Shown: in pieces, positions 61,939 to 64,000 of the stretch
Layout of the letters: each line of letters opens with the position of its first letter
Position numbering within the stretch: the first letter of the stretch is position 1
Source: Labedella endophytica
Lineage (GTDB): Bacteria; Actinomycetota; Actinomycetes; Actinomycetales; Microbacteriaceae
Direction of reading: 5' to 3'
Length of the DNA: 64,000 nt
Assembly: GCF_003990045.1 (NCBI RefSeq)
Contig: NZ_RZGZ01000001.1
Location: 620,001 to 684,000, forward strand
Made by a program: the position numbers and the translations under genes
The notes under the pieces: generated by a model
The model's input: the letters and a program-made list of their open reading frames with translations, nothing else
What the model was told of the DNA's origin: nothing
Database searches by the model: none

Positions 61939-62820
61939 CTACTCCTTCTTCAGCTTGTCCTGGGCCGCGCCCGCGAGCTTCTCGACGGTGTTGGGGAGTT
62001 CCGTCGTGCCGTAGAAGCGGGAGTCCGGGTGCGTGGGAGGCGGCATGGGGACGCCGGCCTCGGGCTCGGCCAGGTAGGAGAATTTGCCCTTGCCGTCCGG
62101 TGTCGGGCCGCTCGCCCAGGAGCCCTCGGCCGCCGCTGCGCCATCCGAGAAATTGATGTACTGGTACGACACGTCGCGCTCCTCGTGCTTCAGGGGGAAG
62201 TTGCTCGGAACGGGGAAGTCCTCGATGCCTTCGGCCCGCAGTTCCGCCGCGGCCGCCATCCACTGGTTCTGGTGCATCGTGTCCCGCGCCAGAAGGAACG
62301 AGAGCAGATCCCGCACGCCGTGGTCGTCGGTCATGTGGTAGAGCCGGGCGACCTGGACCCGCCCCTGCATCTCGGCGTTGGCGTTCGCGGTGAAGTCGGC
62401 GAGGAGGTTTCCGCTCGCCGTGATGTAGCTGCCCTGCCACGGGTTGCCCATGCTGTCGACGGGACGCGCTCCTGCACCCGCGACGATTCCCTGCTGGATG
62501 TCGGTGCCGCCGATGACGGCGGCGACCGTCGGATCCGCCTGGACGGCATCGTCGGTGATCCCAAGGGGCGACTTCTCGAGGAGCTGGGCGATCATGACCG
62601 CGAGCATCTCGACGTGCCCCATCTCCTCCGCGCCGATGCCGAAGACCAGGTCGCGGTACTTGCCGGGGATGTGCATGTTCCAGGCTTGGAACTGGTACTG
62701 CATGGCGACGGTGATCTCGCCGTACTGACCGCCGAGGACCTCCTGGAGCTTGCGGGCGTACACAGCGTCCGGTCGTTCGGGCGTTGCGGCGTGTTGCAAC
62801 TCTTGTCGGTGGAAGAACAT
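61939..62820 (-). CDS. Manganese catalase
   Basis: A 293-aa non-haem catalase using a di-manganese centre to dismutate H2O2. Ferritin-like ligand motifs are seen: E35 region (GQYGEITVAMQYQFQ), GIGAEEMGHVEMLA, then a second pair in MQGRVQVARLY and DTMHQNQW. Length agrees with the family. AAGGAGTG precedes the ATG. Manganese rather than iron use fits a lineage with dedicated Zn/Mn uptake. Confidence 0.93.
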   Translation of the reverse strand: MFFHRQELQHAATPERPDAVYARKLQEVLGGQYGEITVAMQYQFQAWNMHIPGKYRDLVFGIGAEEMGHVEMLAVMIAQLLEKSPLGITDDAVQADPTVAAVIGGTDIQQGIVAGAGARPVDSMGNPWQGSYITASGNLLADFTANANAEMQGRVQVARLYHMTDDHGVRDLLSFLLARDTMHQNQWMAAAAELRAEGIEDFPVPSNFPLKHEERDVSYQYINFSDGAAAAEGSWASGPTPDGKGKFSYLAEPEAGVPMPPPTHPDSRFYGTTELPNTVEKLAGAAQDKLKKE

Positions 62821-62964
62821 CGTTCACTCCTTCACCATCGTGCTGCCGTTCGACGGCGGTCGTCGATCCTGCGCGACGGTCCGACCAGTCAATTCCTCAC
62901 CTGCGATCTCTCGCGCGTGCTGGACATCGTGCGCGAGCGGCGCTCATAATGCGACGCCGGCGCC

Positions 62965-62995
62965 GTGCCCGCCGCGGATGAGAGGCGGCGGGCAC
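62965..62995. terminator. Terminator of the bL36 gene
   Basis: Eleven-base stem GTGCCCGCCGC/GCGGCGGGCAC (62965-62975, 62985-62995), ten bases after the bL36 stop on the minus strand. The remaining gap 62821-62964 shows nothing. Confidence 0.75.
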
Positions 62996-63004
62996 GACAT
63001 CACG

Positions 63005-63127
63005 TCAGCCCTGGCGCGCTTTGAAGCGCGGGTTGAGCTTATTGATGACGAACACGCGTCCGCGGCGGCGGACCACCTGGGCACCGGGCATCTTCTTGAG
63101 CGACTGGATCGAATTGCGGACCTTCAT
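63005..63127 (-). CDS. rpmJ: 50S ribosomal protein bL36, cysteine-free (zinc-independent) paralogue
   Basis: A 40-aa gene too short for most ORF calls. It begins [17 protein letters not shown] and ends NPRFKARQG. It belongs to the type-B/C-minus bL36 group: there is no Cys at all, whereas housekeeping bL36 carries a zinc ribbon. Such paralogues replace the zinc form when zinc is scarce and are usually Zur-controlled. AGGAGGAA precedes the ATG at 63127. The Zur-like 13-mer at 63146-63158 is 19 bases upstream. Confidence 0.93.
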   Translation of the reverse strand: MKVRNSIQSLKKMPGAQVVRRRGRVFVINKLNPRFKARQG

Positions 63128-63145
63128 GGCCGTTCCTCCTTTATT

Positions 63146-63158
63146 GATAACCGTTCTC
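63146..63158. promoter_or_regulatory. Zur-box-like 13-mer between bL36 and CobW-like gene
   Basis: GATAACCGTTCTC, matching GATAATCATTCTC at 46658 in 11 of 13 positions. It sits between the two divergent starts, so it could repress both. Confidence 0.6.
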
Positions 63159-63161
63159 GTT

Positions 63162-63167
63162 TAGAGT
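63162..63167 (+). promoter_or_regulatory. Leaderless-type -10 box of CobW-like gene
   Basis: TAGAGT plus seven bases precedes the ATG at 63175; the Zur-like site lies immediately upstream. Confidence 0.45.
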
Positions 63168-63174
63168 AGACCCC

Positions 63175-64000
63175 ATGGAACATCTCGAGAACGACGTCGA
63201 CCGGATCCGATCGCGATCGGGCGTGGCTGTCACGCTCGTCAGTTCGTCGGACATGGTGCGGGCGAGTGAGGTCGCCGCTGCGTTCGCCGGGGTGCGACCG
63301 TCGGCTCCCGGCCGGCGCGTCGAGACCGACGACGAGGACAGCGGTGACTTCGCGCTGCAGCTCGCCGAATCGGTGTGCGAGAGCGCCGATGCCGGGTTGC
63401 GGGGCGAGACCGTCGTCGTGCTCGAGCCGCGGGCGGATGTCATGGAGATCGCGCTCGTGTGCGAGTTCGTGATGACCCGTCGGCACCCCGACGAGGTTCC
63501 CGTCGTGACGCGCGAGGTGATCGCCGTCTCGAGCATCCGCGAGATCCTCGACCGATTCCTCGACGGGGCCGCCGGACAGCAGATGGACGACGCGGTCGAC
63601 GAGTCGGCCGAACGCCTCGCCGCCCGCCTCGAGTTCGCCTCGACGATCGTGCTGACCGATCTGGAGGACGCCCCGGGCGACGCTCGTGCCTCCCTCGCCC
63701 TCGCCCTGGCGCAGCGCCTCAACCCGGGGGCGCTCGTGATCGGGCCGGGAGGCGTCGCGTCACTGCGGCGGGCGCCCCTCCGCCGCACGGAGACCCGCGC
63801 TCACCGGATCGGGGCGAACATGGGCTGGCAGCTCGCGCTCGCCGCGGACGACGAGCCCTCGTCGGGCCTGATCGGCGCGACGGTCTTCCGCGACCCGCGG
63901 CCGTTCCATCCCGGCCGACTCGCGAAGGTCGTGGCCACCGAGCTCACGCCCGATCGGGTGGGACGCATACTCCGCTCGAAGGGACTCGTGCGCCTCGCGA
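63175..64000 (+). CDS. CobW C-terminal-domain protein lacking the GTPase P-loop (3' cut by window edge)
   Basis: At least 275 residues; the frame is open to the last base. The C-terminal part (FRDPRPFHPGRLAKVVATEL, RILRSKGLVRLA) matches the CobW C-terminal domain of COG0523 metal chaperones. The central stretch FASTIVLTDLED corresponds to the usual IVLNK-type guanine-binding region but lacks NKxD. The N-terminus (VAVTLVSSSDMVRASEVAAAF) has no GxxGxGKT and no CxCC metal motif. It is probably a degenerate or regulatory relative of zinc chaperones, controlled with bL36 by zinc. Confidence 0.75.
   Translation, partial: MEHLENDVDRIRSRSGVAVTLVSSSDMVRASEVAAAFAGVRPSAPGRRVETDDEDSGDFALQLAESVCESADAGLRGETVVVLEPRADVMEIALVCEFVMTRRHPDEVPVVTREVIAVSSIREILDRFLDGAAGQQMDDAVDESAERLAARLEFASTIVLTDLEDAPGDARASLALALAQRLNPGALVIGPGGVASLRRAPLRRTETRAHRIGANMGWQLALAADDEPSSGLIGATVFRDPRPFHPGRLAKVVATELTPDRVGRILRSKGLVRLA

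Overview
The window is high-GC, high-coding-density actinobacterial DNA, most likely from a Microbacteriaceae-type genome. Evidence: strong G/C bias at third codon positions, many ATGA/GTGA/TGATG stop-start overlaps, GTG starts, many apparently leaderless promoters (TANNNT six or seven bases before the start codon), and the backbone order tilS-hpt-ftsH-folE-folP-folB-folK-DUF3180-PH-PH-DUF2520 ... lysS ... clpC ... radA. Both edges cut genes: a sugar-binding protein on the left and a CobW-like protein on the right.

Layout. 1-4008: carbohydrate ABC importer (solute-binding protein, two permeases) with an aldose-epimerase-like gene, ending at a terminator shared with a minus-strand tRNA-Glu/Asp/Phe cluster (4143-4520). 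4790-6743: M23 murein peptidase convergent with inorganic pyrophosphatase. 6919-17485: tilS, a PEP-mutase/isocitrate-lyase-like gene inserted between tilS and hpt, ftsH, the folate genes, DUF3180, two PH-domain membrane proteins and a DUF2520 Rossmann protein. 17594-24617: an accessory block with a Lys/Ala-rich Rho_N-like protein, a 1337-aa Pls/PosA-type single-module NRPS whose adenylation code reads as lysine, an M1 metallopeptidase, and a convergent phosphopantetheinyl transferase. 24672-34339: lysS, cardiolipin synthase, a ZIP-like transporter, an XRE/DUF2975 pair, clpC, an ArgA-type N-acetyltransferase, msrA and msrB. 34540-38685: small hypotheticals, a small alarmone synthetase, radA and tRNA-Ser(CGA). 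38732-45698: regulator-rich accessory island (flavin-dependent monooxygenase plus reductase, DHA2 efflux pump, two MerR, one TetR, alpha/beta hydrolase) with several visible operator-like dyads.

45904-60766 is the most distinctive region: a metal-linked cell-surface system. It has a His-rich small protein and an ArsR/SmtB repressor, facing a ten-gene-scale surface and transport block. That block holds two large sortase-anchored proteins ending in LAVTG, a ZnuA-like lipoprotein carrying an inserted surface domain, two further membrane-anchored proteins of the same domain family ('choice-of-anchor M' / 'anchored repeat' type), an ABC ATPase, an ABC-3 permease, and a lytic transglycosylase. Every copy of the surface domain keeps an HxD and an HxHxxW-type motif. 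Zur-box-like 13-mers lie upstream of this block and again at 63146-63158, between a cysteine-free (zinc-independent) ribosomal protein bL36 paralogue and a CobW-family protein. Together these suggest a zinc-starvation regulon in which metal is captured on the wall, passed to the lipoprotein and imported. 60932-62820 holds an alpha/beta hydrolase and a manganese catalase.

Coordinates, motifs and overlaps are read directly from the sequence. Family names come from motif recognition, without database searches. Substrates and regulation are inferences unless stated otherwise.
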